NCBI GenBank assembly: GCA_022846095.1
Contig: AP025583.1
Span: 2,542,001 to 2,606,000 of the forward strand
Source: Oscillospiraceae bacterium
Lineage (GTDB): Bacteria; Bacillota; Clostridia; Oscillospirales; Oscillospiraceae
Length of the DNA stretch: 64,000 bases
Direction: 5' to 3'
Part shown: positions 55,020-63,343 of the stretch, in pieces
Layout: every line of letters begins with the position of its first letter
Position numbering within the stretch: position 1 is the first letter of the stretch
Notes under the pieces: model-generated
Databases searched by the model: none
Seen by the model: only the letters and a program-made list of their open reading frames with translations
What the model was told of the DNA's origin: nothing
Program-made: the position numbers and the translations under genes

Positions 55020-56462
55020 CTACTCCGGCAGCGCCTCCAGCCAGCGGCCGGGCCCGCCGGTGTCCCCGTCGACGGGGACGTACCAGTAGCCCAGGGAGAC
55101 CCCCACCACCTGGGCGGGGTCGATGGCCGATTCCAGCTCCCAGACGTTGAAGAACCGCCCGGTCTTTTTATGATCCTCGCCCCACTCAAAGTCAATGAGA
55201 CCAAACCGCTCCCCCCGCGCGGTGGAGCCGTCCGCCAGGTAGATCGTCAGCGGCATGCCACCCAGGCTCCCGCTGTCCTTGTCCGGGTTGAGCCACGACG
55301 CCTCCAGCCGCATCCCCATGGCCGAAAAGGTAATCCGCTCCACCCGCTTGTTGGCGATCACCTCGTCCAGCATAACCGTGCGCTCGGGCACAATCTCCAG
55401 CGGGAAGGTGAGCTCCCACTCGCCCCGGATGGGCTCCTTTACCGTGACCGAGCCGTTGACCGTCCCCGGCCCCAGGGCGCGGATGTCCTCCGGCGTGGGC
55501 CTGAGGTCGTCCACATTGTTCAGGCGCACGTCGTAGTACTTCCCGCCCCCGAAGCTCACCGTGTGCCAGGAAGACAACTCCCAGCCGCCTTCCGCCTCCC
55601 AAAAGTCGGGAATAAGGAAGCCGTCCTCGTCCCGCAGGTAGACGCCGTCGGCTATCTCAAACTGGACATGGTAGTATCCCTCCCGGTCGAAGCCCGCGGA
55701 GGACAGGGAAAACAGCTGCGTGTCCAGCGCCGCCGGGGTCTGGTTGGGTGCGAGCACCAGCTCCCCCGCTATGCGCTGGGCGCGCTCCCCGCTGTAGCAC
55801 CCCTCCAGATCCTCCGCCGTCAGGGCGTGAGTCTCCAGGGTGTCGGTGCCCAGCAGCGACTGGGGCAGGGGGATGGTGCCCTCCACCCGCTTTTCCGCCT
55901 CGTTGACCCGGCCCAGGCGGACGATGCCGGGGAAGATCTCCTTGATCTTGATGGTCACCGTGCCGTCCTCGTTGCGCTGACTGTCAAAAATACGCCGCTC
56001 GTAGAGGGCGGTGTGGGTCTCGGGGTCGTAGGCCTCGGCCGTATCCTCCGAATAATCGATCCCGTCCAGATCCGTGTGGGCGTCCAGCCGGTCCCCCGCA
56101 AGGTCGGTGACCTCCAGGTACACCCGGCCCTGGTCCCCGTCCGCGATGGCCCGCACCACGCTGATGCGGATGCCCTGGTCGGTGGCGGACACCCCCTCCA
56201 CCTCCTGGGCGTAGGGCTCGAAGCTGCCCAGGGTGGCGGCCAGCGCCTCCCGCAGCGTGGGGGAGAGGGCCAGGGCCGAGGCCGTCAGGGCCACGCACAC
56301 CGCCGCCGCGATCAGCGCGCCCCGCCACACCCGGGGCCGCACCCGGCGGCGCCGCTCCGGCAGCTCCTCCACCAGCCCGGCCAGCCGCGCGCCGAAGCCC
56401 TCGGGCAGGGGGCAGTCCTCGGTTTTGGCCCGCGCACGCATACGCTCGTCAAAGGCATTCAT
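55020..56462 (-). CDS. DUF4179 putative anti-sigma factor (copy 2)
   Basis: 480 aa with the same layout as the protein at 50988: cytoplasmic N-terminus, membrane segment (GALIAAAVCVALTASALALS), LREALAATLGSFEPYAQEVEGVSATDQGIRISVVRAIAD and a large extracytoplasmic domain. Around 56155-56225 the DNA is almost identical to 52085-52155 of the first copy, which suggests gene conversion or recent duplication. It overlaps its sigma gene by 4 bp. Confidence 0.85.
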   Translation of the reverse strand: MNAFDERMRARAKTEDCPLPEGFGARLAGLVEELPERRRRVRPRVWRGALIAAAVCVALTASALALSPTLREALAATLGSFEPYAQEVEGVSATDQGIRISVVRAIADGDQGRVYLEVTDLAGDRLDAHTDLDGIDYSEDTAEAYDPETHTALYERRIFDSQRNEDGTVTIKIKEIFPGIVRLGRVNEAEKRVEGTIPLPQSLLGTDTLETHALTAEDLEGCYSGERAQRIAGELVLAPNQTPAALDTQLFSLSSAGFDREGYYHVQFEIADGVYLRDEDGFLIPDFWEAEGGWELSSWHTVSFGGGKYYDVRLNNVDDLRPTPEDIRALGPGTVNGSVTVKEPIRGEWELTFPLEIVPERTVMLDEVIANKRVERITFSAMGMRLEASWLNPDKDSGSLGGMPLTIYLADGSTARGERFGLIDFEWGEDHKKTGRFFNVWELESAIDPAQVVGVSLGYWYVPVDGDTGGPGRWLEALPE

Positions 56463-56962
56463 TCCCCATCCTCCTCTCGCAAAAGCTCCCGCAGCTTACC
56501 CCGCGCCCGGCTCAGCCGGGACTTGACCGTGCCCTGGGGGACGTTGAGCAGCCTGGCGATCTCGGCCAGGGGCATGTCCTCGTAGTAGAACAGGGTCACC
56601 ACGATGCGCTGATCCCGCTCCAGGCGCCCCACCGCGTCCCAAAGGCCCTCGGCCGGGGCCTCCCGCGCGGGGCCCGCCAGGGCCTCCAGGTCGTCGGTGG
56701 GGGTCACGCGGCCATTTTTGCGGTACTGCTCATAGGCGCAGTTGACCGCGATCTTCACCAGCCACGCCCGCTCCGCCCCGGTTGTGCGCAGCGTCCCCCA
56801 GGCCCGCCAGGCCCGGAGCACCGCCTCGCCCACCGCGTCCTCCGCGTCCGCGTCCCCCGGCAGCACGGCCCGGGCAGCCCGGAACATGGCCGGGCCGCAG
56901 GCCGCCACCGCGTCGGCAAAGCGCTCCCGCGCCGTGGCCGCTCTGTTTTCCACCAGCTCCAC
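56459..56962 (-). CDS. ECF RNA polymerase sigma factor (copy 2)
   Basis: 167 aa with region 2 (AMFRAARAVLPGDADAEDAVGEAVLRAWRAW) and region 4 (RDQRIVVTLFYYEDMPLAEIARLLNVPQGTVKSRLSRARGKLREL). ATGA overlap with its anti-sigma partner. It diverges more from the first sigma copy than the two anti-sigma factors do from each other over their conserved segment. Confidence 0.9.
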   Translation of the reverse strand: MELVENRAATARERFADAVAACGPAMFRAARAVLPGDADAEDAVGEAVLRAWRAWGTLRTTGAERAWLVKIAVNCAYEQYRKNGRVTPTDDLEALAGPAREAPAEGLWDAVGRLERDQRIVVTLFYYEDMPLAEIARLLNVPQGTVKSRLSRARGKLRELLREEDGE

Positions 56963-57020
56963 ACGATCACCTCCGCCCTATAGATGCACCCGCGGGGGGA
57001 AAGGTTCCCCCACGCGCAAA

Positions 57021-57049
57021 AAAAGGCCCCCCTATGAGGGGGGCCTTTT
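57021..57049. terminator. Bidirectional terminator after rsfS
   Basis: 12-bp perfect arms (57021-57032 and 57038-57049) with AAAA and TTTT ends and a 5-nt loop. Confidence 0.85.
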
Positions 57050-57051
57050 CG

Positions 57052-57411
57052 TCAGTTCTCCTTCACGATGCCGGACACGTCCACGGGCGCGGCGTCGTGC
57101 CACAGCCGCTCCAGATCGTAGAACTTCCGGGCCTCCTCCATGAACAGGTGCACCACCACGGAGGAGAAGTCCATCAGAATCCAGGACCCGCCCCGGTGGC
57201 CCTCCACGTGGTGGGGGGGCTCGCCCTGCTCCTTCATCACCTTCTCGCACTCGTCGGCCAGGGCCTTGACCTGGGTGGTGGAGGTGGCGGTGCACAGGAC
57301 AAAGTAGTCGGCCAGGGTGGTCAGGTCGGCGGTCTCCAGCACCTTGATGTCGATGCCCTTTTTACTGTCCAGCGCTTTGACCAGGGTCAGCGCAATTTCT
57401 TTCGGCGTCAT
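57052..57411 (-). CDS. rsfS: Ribosomal silencing factor
   Basis: 119 aa. It has KGIDIKVLETADLTTLADYFVLCTATSTTQVKALAD and GGSWILMDFSSVVVHLF, which are diagnostic for RsfS (Iojap family). It binds uL14 and blocks subunit joining under starvation. ATG 57411 is the family-like start; TTG or ATG further upstream (57417, 57441) are alternatives because the AAAGGAG lies inside that extension. It belongs to the conserved nadD-yqeK neighbourhood. Confidence 0.93.
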   Translation of the reverse strand: MTPKEIALTLVKALDSKKGIDIKVLETADLTTLADYFVLCTATSTTQVKALADECEKVMKEQGEPPHHVEGHRGGSWILMDFSSVVVHLFMEEARKFYDLERLWHDAAPVDVSGIVKEN

Positions 57412-57433
57412 AGGCAAAGTATCTTCTCCTTTA

Positions 57434-59005
57434 TTATTCATATGCCTCGGGGGGCAGAATCACGTCCCCGTCGCTGGGGGCCGGGGTGGGGGTGGGCTCC
57501 GGCGTGGGTTCCGGGGTCGGGGCCGGGGTGGGCTCCGCAGAGGGCGCGGACGGGGTGGGCGTGGGGTTCTCCGCCGGGGGCGCGCTCACCGCCGGGCTCT
57601 CGCTGGGAGTGGGACTCTCCCCGGGAGCGGGACTCTCCCCGGGAGCGGGGCTCCCCCCGGGGGCGGGGGTCGTGCCGGCCGGCGGGGCGTCCGTGGGCGC
57701 CGGGGACTCGCTCACCACGGGGGACTCGGTGGGCTCCGGCTCGGGCTCCGGCGTGGCCTGGGGCTTGGGGGTGGGCTTTACCGGGGGCTTGGCCGCCTTG
57801 CTGTCCTCCACCACGCCGGTGGAGGAGGACAGGCTGCCGTCCTTATTCACGGTCATGATGTCCAGCTGCCCGGCGGTGCGGTCCTCCAGATAGGGGTTGA
57901 AGTGCTCGTTGACCACCTTGATAAGCTCGTTGCCGTAGGGCAGCACGTAGGACTGGTAATTCTGGTAGGTGGGGCTCCAGGCCGTGCCGTTGTAGTCCCC
58001 CGGCATGGTGATGAAGGTCACGTTGTCCACGTTCAGCCCGCCCTCAATGGCCTCCTTGGCGAAGTAGGCCAGGTTGTTCACCGTCAGATCCGTGTCCACG
58101 CACTCGGTGAAGATCCGCGCGTACTTGCCCACGTTGCTGATGATGTTGGAGGCGGTGAGGCACTGCTTGATGACCTCCTTCATGAAGGCCTGCTGGGTCT
58201 CGATCCGGCCGATGTCGCCGGTGACGTAGCCGGTGTTGTCGTTGTTCTTGCGGAAGCGGATGACCTGCATGGCCTGCTCGCCGTTCAGGTGCTGCTGGCC
58301 CTTGCTGATGTGGATGTGGAGATCCTGGGTGGGGTCGTCGTAGTACATGTTCAGGGGCACGTAGAAGTCCACGCCCCCGATGGCGTCCACCAGCTTGCCG
58401 AAGCCGTCCCACTCCACCACCACGTCGAAGTCGGGCTGGAAGCCCACCAGCTGGCTGACCTCCTTGTAGAGGGCCTGGATGCCCTTCTCCCCGCCGCCGT
58501 AAACGTTGTACACCGAGTTGATGCGCTTGATCTCCCAGGGTACGTTGACCATGGTGTCCCGGGGGATGCTCATGACCGCCAGTTTCTGGTTGGGAATGTC
58601 GTAGGCCACCAGCATGATGGTGTCGGTGTTGCCGCCGCCGCCGGTGTCCCGCCCGATGACCAGGAAGGTGAAGAAGTCCTTCTTGCGCCCGCTCTCCTCG
58701 ATGGGGATGTCGCTGGGGATCACCCCGCCGCTCTCCACCGGGGGGTCCACCTGGGGCCTGGGCTTGACCTCCGGCTTGACGATAAGCACTTTATAGGCGA
58801 TAAACAGGGCCACGATAATGGCCGCGATCACCGTCACCGCGATATACAGGCCCAGCAGCACCTTCTGCCTGGCCGTCCGCACCCGCTTGGGCCGCTTGGC
58901 CTTGGAGGGCTTGGCCGCTCCCGCCTCCCCGTGTGCGCCGGGGGTCTGGTCCGGCCTGGCCAGCCGGGCCCCGCCTTTTTTGTTCTCTTTCTTATCAGGG
59001 CTCAT
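57434..59005 (-). CDS. LytR-CpsA-Psr (LCP) family glycopolymer ligase
   Basis: 523 aa. A positively charged cytoplasmic N-terminus (KRPKRVRTARQK), one membrane segment (residues about 50-72), and an LCP domain with FLVIGRDTGGGGNTDTIMLV, SIPRDT, RINSVYNVYGG and RFRKNNDNTGYVTGDIGRIETQQ. A C-terminal tail of more than 100 residues is low-complexity Pro/Ser/Thr/Glu repeats. LCP enzymes join wall glycopolymers to peptidoglycan, so it may attach the products of the two glycan clusters. The tail probably spans the wall. Confidence 0.93.
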   Translation of the reverse strand: MSPDKKENKKGGARLARPDQTPGAHGEAGAAKPSKAKRPKRVRTARQKVLLGLYIAVTVIAAIIVALFIAYKVLIVKPEVKPRPQVDPPVESGGVIPSDIPIEESGRKKDFFTFLVIGRDTGGGGNTDTIMLVAYDIPNQKLAVMSIPRDTMVNVPWEIKRINSVYNVYGGGEKGIQALYKEVSQLVGFQPDFDVVVEWDGFGKLVDAIGGVDFYVPLNMYYDDPTQDLHIHISKGQQHLNGEQAMQVIRFRKNNDNTGYVTGDIGRIETQQAFMKEVIKQCLTASNIISNVGKYARIFTECVDTDLTVNNLAYFAKEAIEGGLNVDNVTFITMPGDYNGTAWSPTYQNYQSYVLPYGNELIKVVNEHFNPYLEDRTAGQLDIMTVNKDGSLSSSTGVVEDSKAAKPPVKPTPKPQATPEPEPEPTESPVVSESPAPTDAPPAGTTPAPGGSPAPGESPAPGESPTPSESPAVSAPPAENPTPTPSAPSAEPTPAPTPEPTPEPTPTPAPSDGDVILPPEAYE

Positions 59006-59008
59006 CCG

Positions 59009-60199
59009 CTATCGTTGTCCTTTCAGCCAGTCCCTGGCCTCCACCGTGTTGTGGTGGACGGGCAGGTTCCGGTCCGCCATCTCCTGTACGCTCATCTCGC
59101 AGCCCATCAGCACCGCCTCGTCCAGGTCCCGGTAGGCCGCCTGGCGCAGGCGCTCCACGCCGGGGAAGTCCCGGGTGGGCTCCATATAGTCGGCGATGTA
59201 GAGGATCTTCTCCAGCAGCGCCATGTCCGCCTTGGCCGTGGTGTGCCAGTAGATGGCCTCAAAAACCGCGTCGTTGGCGCCGTACACGTCCCGCGCGATC
59301 CAGGCTCCGGTCTTGGCGTGGAGAAGTTTCACCGCTTTTTGTTCCAAATCATCCAGTATAATACCATATTTCGCGCATAATTGCAACTGTTCGTCCATCG
59401 TATAATATTTGGTACAGTCGTGGAGGATGGCCGCGCGCCGGGCGTTTTCCCCGTCGGCCCCCCAGCGGCGGGCCAGGCGCACCGCCTCCTCCTCGGTCCC
59501 GCGCACGTGGGGGATGCGCTTGGCGCGCATCATGGAGTAGGCGCAGGCGCGCAGCTGAGCGTCGTCCAGGTGCTTCAGGCCGCCGGGCACGCCGTACAGG
59601 CCGTGGCGCAGGATGTAGCCGTAGACGGAGGGCTCCAGGAATTCCCGCCCCTGCCCCGCGGGGAGCAGGGCGCGCAGGCGGGTGGAGGAAATATCGGTGA
59701 TTTGGGGCAGCTCCACCACCCGGACGCGGGCGCCGAAGTCCCGCGCCAGCCGCGCGGCCTGGGCGTGCAGCAGGGCGCGCTCGTCCTCCCGCCGGGCGAA
59801 GGCGGCCACCCCAGCCTGGGCCATAATCCGCTCCGGCGCGTGCCAGTCCGGCAGGCAGGCGAACATGTCGCCGCCCACCAGGAGCCAGAGCTCGTCCTCC
59901 GGGTACTGTGCCCGCAGGCGCTCCAGGGTATCCGCCGTGTAGCTCTTGCCGGGGCGGGCGATCTCCGCGTCGGAGACCTGCGCCCCCTCCCCCAGCCCCA
60001 GGCAGTCGGCCATGATCTCCACCATGGCCGAGCGGTGGGCGGGGGCGGGCGTGCCCTCGGGCAGCGCCTTGTGGGGCGGCAGGGCCGCGGGGACAAAGAG
60101 CAGCTTATCCAGGCCCAGCGCCGAGGCGGCGTACCGGGCGGAGGCGGCGTGCCCCAGGTGGGGCGGGTTGAAGGTGCCGCCGTAAACGCCGATTTTCAT
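59009..60199 (-). CDS. nadD: Nicotinate-nucleotide adenylyltransferase fused to YqeK HD phosphohydrolase
   Basis: 396 aa. Residues 1-200 are NadD (GVYGGTFNPPHLGHAASAR, then the ISSTRLR segment). Residues about 210-396 are a YqeK-type HD domain (HVRGTEEEAVRLARRWG, ILHDCTKYY, HAKTGAWIARDVYG, YWHTTAKADM), a symmetrical Ap4A hydrolase family. In most Firmicutes these are two adjacent genes; here they are one frame. The ATG at 60199 has GGGG upstream. Confidence 0.92.
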   Translation of the reverse strand: MKIGVYGGTFNPPHLGHAASARYAASALGLDKLLFVPAALPPHKALPEGTPAPAHRSAMVEIMADCLGLGEGAQVSDAEIARPGKSYTADTLERLRAQYPEDELWLLVGGDMFACLPDWHAPERIMAQAGVAAFARREDERALLHAQAARLARDFGARVRVVELPQITDISSTRLRALLPAGQGREFLEPSVYGYILRHGLYGVPGGLKHLDDAQLRACAYSMMRAKRIPHVRGTEEEAVRLARRWGADGENARRAAILHDCTKYYTMDEQLQLCAKYGIILDDLEQKAVKLLHAKTGAWIARDVYGANDAVFEAIYWHTTAKADMALLEKILYIADYMEPTRDFPGVERLRQAAYRDLDEAVLMGCEMSVQEMADRNLPVHHNTVEARDWLKGQR

Positions 60200-60212
60200 C
60201 GCATTCAGCCCC

Positions 60213-60536
60213 TTATACGGTTTTCTTCCGGTCCTTCACCAGGACAATCTTGTCCTTCTTGTCCTTGTTATGGCTTTGACGGTAGAGCACGAATTTTGTT
60301 CCGATCACCTGTACCACCTCGCTGCGGGTGGTGCGGGCCAGGGCCTCCGCCGCCTCCCGGGGGGAAACCATGCTGTTCTCCAGCACCCGGCCCTTGATGA
60401 GCTCCCGGGCCTCCAGCGCGTCGTCCGCCTGCTTCACCAGGTTCTCCCCCAGGCCGTCCTTGCCCACGTGGAGGATGGTGTCGATGCTGTTGGCCAGTCC
60501 GCGCAGCTGGGCGCGCTGCTTGCTACTTAAGTCCAT
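60213..60536 (-). CDS. yhbY: YhbY family RNA-binding protein
   Basis: 107 aa CRM domain: LSSKQRAQLRGLANSIDTILHVGKDGLGENLVKQADDALEARELIKGRVL, followed by the GTKFVLYR strand with GxxF loop. It is associated with 50S assembly. It overlaps the rdgB gene by 14 bp and lies 13 bp before nadD, so it is in the same operon. Confidence 0.93.
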   Translation of the reverse strand: MDLSSKQRAQLRGLANSIDTILHVGKDGLGENLVKQADDALEARELIKGRVLENSMVSPREAAEALARTTRSEVVQVIGTKFVLYRQSHNKDKKDKIVLVKDRKKTV

Positions 60537-61119
60537 TCAGATAATTCTCCAATTTCGTATTAAATTCTTTCAGGGCCGCCCCCCGGTGGGAAATTGCGTT
60601 CTTCTCCGCCGGGGCCAGCTCTGCAAAGGTCTTTTTCAGGGCGGGCACGAAAAACACGGGGTCGTACCCGAAGCCGTCGGCCCCCTTGGGGGCGTAGGCC
60701 AGGGTGCCCTGGCACTCGCCCCGGGCCTCCACCATATCCCCATTGGGGAAGCAGCAGCAGATGCAGGAGACGAATTTGCACCGCCGGTCCAGCATCCCCC
60801 GCATATTCTCCAGCAGCAGGCGGTAGCGGCCCACGTCGTCCAGCCCCTCGCCGCCGTACCGGGCGGAGTACACCCCCGGCGCGCCGTTCAGCGCGTCCAC
60901 GCACAGCCCCGAGTCGTCCGCCACGGCGGGCAGGCCGCTGGCCTCCATCACCGCGCGGGCCTTGAGCCGGGCGTTCTCCTCAAAGGTGGTCCCGGTCTCC
61001 TCCACGTCCACGTCCACACCCACTTCGGACTCCAGCACCACGTCCACGCCCTGTCCGCCCAGGATGTCCCGCAGCTCCTCCAGCTTGTGTGCGTTCTTGC
61101 TGGCCAATACCAGTTTCAT
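60523..61119 (-). CDS. rdgB: XTP/dITP pyrophosphatase
   Basis: 198 aa Ham1/RdgB protein that removes non-canonical purine NTPs. Visible are LASKNAHKLEEL, the catalytic ADDSGLCVDALNGAPGVYSARYGG, DGFGYDPVFF and SHRGAA. The start at 61119 is set by GGGAGG upstream; the longer in-frame extension runs into rph. A CICCC cysteine cluster in the middle is unusual but lies outside the active site. Confidence 0.95.
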   Translation of the reverse strand: MKLVLASKNAHKLEELRDILGGQGVDVVLESEVGVDVDVEETGTTFEENARLKARAVMEASGLPAVADDSGLCVDALNGAPGVYSARYGGEGLDDVGRYRLLLENMRGMLDRRCKFVSCICCCFPNGDMVEARGECQGTLAYAPKGADGFGYDPVFFVPALKKTFAELAPAEKNAISHRGAALKEFNTKLENYLNGLK

Positions 61120-61123
61120 ACTT

Positions 61124-61840
61124 TTAACCTCCCAGCGCGGCCTTCTGAACGGCCTGGATTTCGCGGATGCCCTTGGCGCACAATGCCACCAGGCGTTGCC
61201 CCTCCTCCACGGTGAAGGCGCGGCCCTCCCCGGTGGCCTGGAGCTCAATGAGCTCCCCCTCCCCGGTCATCACGCAGTTCAGGTCCACCATGGCGGTGGA
61301 GTCCTCCTCGTAGCACAGGTCCAGCAGCAGCTCGTTTTCCACGATGCCCGCCGAGACGGCGGCCACGCAGGTTTTGAGGGGCATTTCCTTCAGCACGCCG
61401 TCCTGCACCAGCTTGTACAGGGCGTAGGACAGGGCCACGAAGCCCCCGGTCACCGACGCGGTGCGGGTGCCGCCGTCCCCCTGGAGCACGTCGCAGTCCA
61501 CCGTAATTGTGCGCGGACCCAGCTTGCCCATATCCACCGCCGTGCGCAGCGCCCGGCCGATGAGCCGCTGGATCTCCGCCGAGCGGGGCGAGAGCTTGAG
61601 CTTGGCGATGTCCCGCCTGGAGCGCTCCCGGTTGGCCCGGGGGAGCATGGAGTACTCCGCGGTCACCCAGCCCTCCCCCTCGGGAACGTGGGGCGGTGTG
61701 CGCTCCTCCACCGAGGCGGTGCACAGCACGTGGGTATTGCCGCAGCGGATGAGGCACGAGCCCTCCGCGAATTTGTTGATGTTGGGGATAATCTCAATGG
61801 GGCGGAGCTGATCCGCCGAGCGTCCGTCAATCCGTGCCAT
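61124..61840 (-). CDS. rph: Ribonuclease PH
   Basis: 238 aa, phosphorolytic 3' exonuclease that trims tRNA ends. RSADQLRPI, VTAEYSMLPRAN, the phosphate-binding GDGGTRTASVTG and IVENELLLDLCYEEDSTAMVDLN are intact. The ATG at 61840 gives the canonical MARIDGR; a longer frame starts at 61882. It overlaps the conserved rph-rdgB order of Firmicutes. Confidence 0.96.
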   Translation of the reverse strand: MARIDGRSADQLRPIEIIPNINKFAEGSCLIRCGNTHVLCTASVEERTPPHVPEGEGWVTAEYSMLPRANRERSRRDIAKLKLSPRSAEIQRLIGRALRTAVDMGKLGPRTITVDCDVLQGDGGTRTASVTGGFVALSYALYKLVQDGVLKEMPLKTCVAAVSAGIVENELLLDLCYEEDSTAMVDLNCVMTGEGELIELQATGEGRAFTVEEGQRLVALCAKGIREIQAVQKAALGG

Positions 61841-61873
61841 AGCTGCCTCCCGATGGGCGGTCCTTCCGCCCTT

Positions 61874-61906
61874 CATTCTCAATTATCAATTCTCAATTAT
61901 CAATTA
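61874..61906. repeat. Short AT-rich tandem repeat
   Basis: Imperfect tandem units of TCAATTA/TCAATTC between rph and ftsY. Likely replication slippage; it is the only AT-rich patch in this GC-rich segment. Confidence 0.6.
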
Positions 61907-61909
61907 TCC

Positions 61910-62809
61910 TTAAATCAGCGCCTCGATAAACGCCTCCGGCTCGAAGGGCATGAGATCGTCGATGCCCTCCCCCACGCCGATAAACTTCACCGGCACCTGC
62001 AGCGCGTCGGCGATGGCGATGACGATGCCGCCCTTGGCGCTGCCGTCCAGCTTGGTGAGCACGATGCCGGTGATCCCGGCCGTCTCCTTGAACTGCTTGG
62101 CCTGGATCAGCCCGTTCTGGCCCGTGGTGGCGTCCAGCACCAGCAGAGTCTCCCGCTGGCAGCCGGGCAGCTCCCGGTCCACCACGCGGCTGATTTTGTT
62201 CAGCTCGTTCATCAGGTTCTGCTTGTTGTGCAGCCGCCCGGCGGTGTCGATGAGGATCACGTCGGCCTTGCGGGCCTTGGCTGCCGAGATGGCGTCAAAA
62301 ACCACGGCGGCCGGGTCGGCCCCCTCGTGCTGGCGCACGATCTCCACCCCGCTGCGGTCGCTCCAGATCTCCAGCTGGTCCGCGGCGGCGGCGCGGAAGG
62401 TGTCCCCTGCGGCCATCAGCACCCGCTTGCCCTCCCCCTTGAGGCGGGCGGCCAGCTTGCCGATGGTGGTGGTCTTGCCCACCCCGTTCACGCCGATGAA
62501 GAGGGCCACCGCCGGGCTGGTGGTAAGCGCCAGGCCCGGCTGGCCCACCGAGATCATCTCCACCAGGATGCGCCGCAGGCAGAGCCGGGCCTCCTGGGTG
62601 GTCTTGATCTTCTCCGCCTTCACCCGCGCGCGCAGCTCCTCCACCGCCTTGAGGGTGGTCTCCACGCCCATGTCGCCCAGAATGAGGGTCTCCTCCAGCT
62701 CGTCGTAGAAGTCGTCGTCCAGCTCCCCGGCGAACAGGCCGTCCAGCGAGTGGCCGATGTTCTCCTTGGTGCGGGTGAGGCCCGCCTTGATCTTGTCAAA
62801 AAAGCCCAT
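61910..62809 (-). CDS. ftsY: Signal recognition particle receptor
   Basis: 299 aa. A short N-terminal acidic/helical part is followed by the NG domain: GVNGVGKTTTIGKLA (G1), GDTFRAAAADQL, DTAGRLHNKQNLM (G3), TKLDGSAKGG (G4) and the closing GVGEGIDDLMPFEPEAFIEALI. It docks SRP-ribosome complexes at the membrane. The long acidic A domain found in some species is absent. The smc 3' end lies upstream, the usual smc-ftsY order, but three features are inserted between them. Confidence 0.97.
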   Translation of the reverse strand: MGFFDKIKAGLTRTKENIGHSLDGLFAGELDDDFYDELEETLILGDMGVETTLKAVEELRARVKAEKIKTTQEARLCLRRILVEMISVGQPGLALTTSPAVALFIGVNGVGKTTTIGKLAARLKGEGKRVLMAAGDTFRAAAADQLEIWSDRSGVEIVRQHEGADPAAVVFDAISAAKARKADVILIDTAGRLHNKQNLMNELNKISRVVDRELPGCQRETLLVLDATTGQNGLIQAKQFKETAGITGIVLTKLDGSAKGGIVIAIADALQVPVKFIGVGEGIDDLMPFEPEAFIEALI

Positions 62810-62815
62810 GCGCGT

Positions 62816-63343
62816 CTAAGTTCCTTTCACCGTGTAATACTCGTCCTCCGCCCAGCGGGCGGGATTGCCCTCAATGTAGCTCCAACGGCTCAAAAAGTCG
62901 TTTTCATCCCGGATAACATGGTCGTGGAAGGAGCTCTGCCACAGACGCTCCCCCACCCTGCCCCGCGCCGCGTTCCACCGCCGTGTGGTCAACGATTTCA
63001 ACACCCGCACCACATCAACCGCCGTATACGCTTCTTCGCAGGGCGTAGGGCGGGGGCTCGCCCCCGCCGCCGTCAGCCGCAGCAGCAGGTGTATGTGGTT
63101 GGGCATAATGACGCTTTGCTCTATGGCAAGGCCGGGAAAGCGGACAAGCAGCGCGTCCAGCTCCTCCGCCACAATCCGGCCCGCGCTCAGGAGGCGGACG
63201 GCGGGGGCGAGCCCCCGCCCTACGGCAATCTCACTTAAAATACACTGCCGTTTGTCCGTGCAAAAGGTTATGAAGTACGCTCCGTTTTGGCCGTAGTCGT
63301 ACCCCTTCAGCCTGGGGTGCTTCCGCGTAGGATAGTCTGTCAA
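62816..63343 (-). CDS. REP-associated tyrosine transposase (RAYT, Y1 HUH family)
   Basis: 175 aa. The HUH motif is in VIMPNHIHLLL, and SFHDHVIRDENDFLSRWSYIEGNP is the typical C-terminal helix with the candidate catalytic Tyr. RAYTs are single-copy domesticated transposases that bind GTAG-footed REP hairpins. Two GTAG-footed palindromes lie inside this gene and are translated in frame (VGRGLAPAV near residue 42 and GASPRPT near residue 95). It lies between ftsY and a small membrane gene, overlapping the latter by 4 bp with a TTG start. Confidence 0.88.
   Translation of the reverse strand: MTDYPTRKHPRLKGYDYGQNGAYFITFCTDKRQCILSEIAVGRGLAPAVRLLSAGRIVAEELDALLVRFPGLAIEQSVIMPNHIHLLLRLTAAGASPRPTPCEEAYTAVDVVRVLKSLTTRRWNAARGRVGERLWQSSFHDHVIRDENDFLSRWSYIEGNPARWAEDEYYTVKGT
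63045..63068 (+). repeat. REP-like palindrome inside the RAYT gene (copy 1)
   Basis: GTAG at 63045-63048, then GGCGGGGGC / GCCCCCGCC around TC. Identical, in the opposite orientation, to 63200-63223. Confidence 0.8.
63200..63223 (-). repeat. REP-like palindrome inside the RAYT gene (copy 2)
   Basis: Minus strand GTAG (CTAC at 63220-63223 on +) with the same arms GGCGGGGGC / GCCCCCGCC. The pair is inverted within the gene, 131 bp apart. Confidence 0.8.
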
